64,000 nt of DNA from Paramecium pentaurelia (taxonomy: Eukaryota > Ciliophora > Oligohymenophorea > Peniculida > Parameciidae). Every line of letters starts with the position of its first letter. Within the stretch, counting starts at the first letter, position 1. Of the stretch, positions 62,184 through 64,000 are shown piece by piece. The notes under the pieces were generated by a model. The model made no database searches. It was not told where the DNA came from and was given only the letters and a program-made list of their open reading frames with translations. The position numbers were made by a program, and so were the translations under genes. The stretch spans positions 1 to 64,000 of the forward strand of contig CAJJDO010000098.1 of NCBI GenBank assembly GCA_905183005.1, read 5' to 3'.

Positions 62184-63782
62184 TCATTTTTAATAATAGT
62201 CAAATTCTCTAAATTCATCTTGGTTGACTAGATTATTTTCAGGAGCATATGAATTTATTGCTTCTTCTATTGTAAATTGTTTATCGAAATTATCAATCCA
62301 TGCATCTCCTTAGATTTAAGGTTTGAAAGGTGTATCAATTTCTTTCTTTAATAGTTTTTCCCAATTAATTCCTTTAAACCATGGATGATTTTTTACTTCA
62401 TCAATTTTAGATGTACCTAATCTTAATTTTGGATCTTTAACTGTTAACTAAAATTAAATAGATATTTTACTTTATATATAAAATCTTTAGCTTCATTTGA
62501 AAGTGGTGGTGTAGTTGGGAATGTAATTTCTTTAGTTTAAATTTATTTAAACATTAAATCTTAATTTTTATTATAAAATGGAGGTAATGCATAAAGCATT
62601 TCATATGTAAGAATACCTAATGCCCACCAATCAGCAGATTAAGAATGACCAATTTCAAGTAATATTTCAGGAGCTAGATATTCAGGTGTTCCACAAAAAG
62701 ATTTAGCTAATTCATTTTTTTTCAACATTTTAGCCATTCCAAAATCTGTTAAACAAATATGGCCTATTTCATCCAATAATACATTTTCTGGTTTTAGATC
62801 TCTGTATATAATATTTTTCGAATGCAAATGTTCTAATGCTAATACCTATAATGAAATAAGGGTACGAATTTACAATTTCTGAAACATAAAATCTTGTTCT
62901 ATTTTCATCAAATCGTTTAACATGTTTAAGATGTTAAAATAATTCTCCACCCTTCATAAATTAAGTAACAAAGAACAATTTTTCAGGTGTTTAAAATGCC
63001 CAATTCAAATTTACAAGGAAAGGATGATTAACATGTTCTAATACTAATCTTTCTGTTTTTGTATGTTCTAATTATTCTGGATCAGCAATATCCTCTTTTC
63101 TAATTGATTTCATAGCATAATATTATTTATCACTTTTCTTTTCTACTAGCATTACTTTACCATAAGCTCCTCTTCCTAAAACTTTTATTAAGTCAAAGTC
63201 ATCTATTGTTACTGCTTCACCTTTCTGCTTTGCATATAATGTAGAAGTCTTAGCTCTAGTTTACAATCTTTCTTCTATTTAAGAATCTATTCTTTTTCTG
63301 AATTACTCTTCATTCATTAATTCTGAACCAGTCGTAGGTAACCTATTGATACCCTTTTTTTTATCAACTTTTGTTGTTGTATATGCTGTAAGTGTAAGTT
63401 CATCTTTTTAGAAGACTGGTAATGCAGTACCTTTATGTTATAAACAATAAGCTCTAATGATGCTTAATACTGCTTAATCTCTTCTTTCAGAACTTGAATA
63501 TCTATAATCATATTCTTCAGGCACGTGTACAACAAATTCTGTACCAATTAAACCAATAGTAATTCCATAAACCCTTTTGATTGGGATTTTTCTTTTTACA
63601 GTCAATTTGGATAGATTATAGAGATTATGAGTTGTAATTAGTAATGTTCTCTCTTGTCTTTTATTGACTTCATTGAATTTATAGAGTAAACTAGAAAATA
63701 AAACTTATTCTCCTTGCTCTAAAATTTTAGTAATAGATTTTTCATTTGACAAATGCAAATCATCCCATGATTCCTATTTCAT
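62184..63782 (-). CDS. AGC protein kinase with N-terminal PH/TH1-like domain
   Basis: 515 residues with introns 62846-62873 and 62448-62470. The N-terminal 120 residues (EQGEQVLFSSLLYKFNEVN ... GTEFVVHVPEEYDYRY) look like a PH/myosin-tail-TH1-like lipid-binding fold. The kinase domain has GRGAYGKVMLVE, YAMKSI, YRDLKPENVLLD, DFGMAK, activation loop SFCGTPEYLAPEI with the PDK1-site Ser/Thr region, and DWWALGILTYEML. The AGC C-tail ends PENNLVNQDEFREFDY, i.e. a hydrophobic motif where the phosphosite is Glu/Asp-like. It resembles S6K/RSK/PKB-type kinases. Confidence 0.92.
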
Positions 63783-64000
63783 TAATTATTAAAATTTAGA
63801 TTTCAGAATATAAGAAATTATGATATATATTATTAATTATTAGTATAAAATTAATATCATTTTATTAATTAATAATGAATTAATCTCTCTTCATTCTAAT
63901 CACTATCATCTTGTTATCAATAAAATAAACCAAAACCATATTTGTACAATTACTTAATGTTTATAATAATCATTAGATCTATGCTGTTATTTTTGTTAAC
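63783..64000. other. Window end, no gene recognised
   Basis: AT-rich sequence upstream of the AGC kinase start; probably its promoter. No coding signal is visible before the window ends. Confidence 0.4.

Noticed and set aside
15664..64000. Idea that TGA is also reassigned in this genome
   Set aside because: TGA ends conserved genes such as RPS15 and isocitrate dehydrogenase at the expected place, while TAA/TAG are internal.
1..64000. CRISPR arrays, bacterial-type promoters, ribosome binding sites, riboswitches, tRNA or rRNA genes
   Set aside because: None was seen by eye, and the bacterial elements are not expected in a ciliate. A tRNAscan-SE run would be needed to exclude a tRNA fully.

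Overview
This looks like the left end of a macronuclear chromosome of a Paramecium species (species not resolvable). Bases 1-43 are seven CCCAAA telomere units. The sequence is strongly AT-rich. TAA and TAG occur inside every conserved gene, mostly where glutamine is expected, so only TGA stops translation. Genes are packed tightly and cut by tiny introns of 18-35 nt, usually GTA...TAG. After removing these introns, the gene models below add up to whole codon numbers, which is strong internal support for them.

Bases 44-15,600 are a subtelomeric belt of eroded genes: a multi-frame remnant interrupted by TGA (1241-2538), broken eIF4A-III-like, NDUFA12-like and ABC-transporter ATPase genes, and unidentified fragments. 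One clearly intact gene sits among them, an OSCA/TMEM63-type channel with seven introns (7527-9772).

Bases 15,664-29,526 hold intact genes: an amino-acid transporter, a SMARCAL1-type annealing helicase, an EFCAB10-like protein, a DHHC palmitoyltransferase, a MORN-repeat protein, a 1,091-residue protein that reads as three Ulp1-like modules without catalytic cysteines (my best candidate for something undescribed), and an SF-assemblin-like filament protein.

Bases 30,084-44,494 contain NADP-isocitrate dehydrogenase, a ZNF598/Hel2-type ubiquitin ligase, a coiled-coil protein, a dual-specificity phosphatase, a four-EF-hand protein, and a tandemly duplicated pair of genes (WHTHQ-domain protein plus cathepsin L-like protease). 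This stretch is disturbed by single N characters. Three of the four Ns in the window (4149, 31280, 40727) lie between about 1-kb direct repeats that look like unmerged contig ends. The fourth (42651) is a true gap inside the tandem array.

Bases 45,047-63,782 hold ribosomal protein uS19/RPS15, a kinase-like protein lacking its catalytic motifs, a four-domain voltage-gated cation channel with two paralogous single-pass membrane proteins directly upstream, a PrpD-family enzyme, a zinc-finger protein, a putative lipid-anchored protein, a MAP3K-like kinase and an AGC kinase. Many genes are convergent or divergent with only 4-80 nt between them. No tRNA, rRNA, CRISPR array or intact transposon was recognised.
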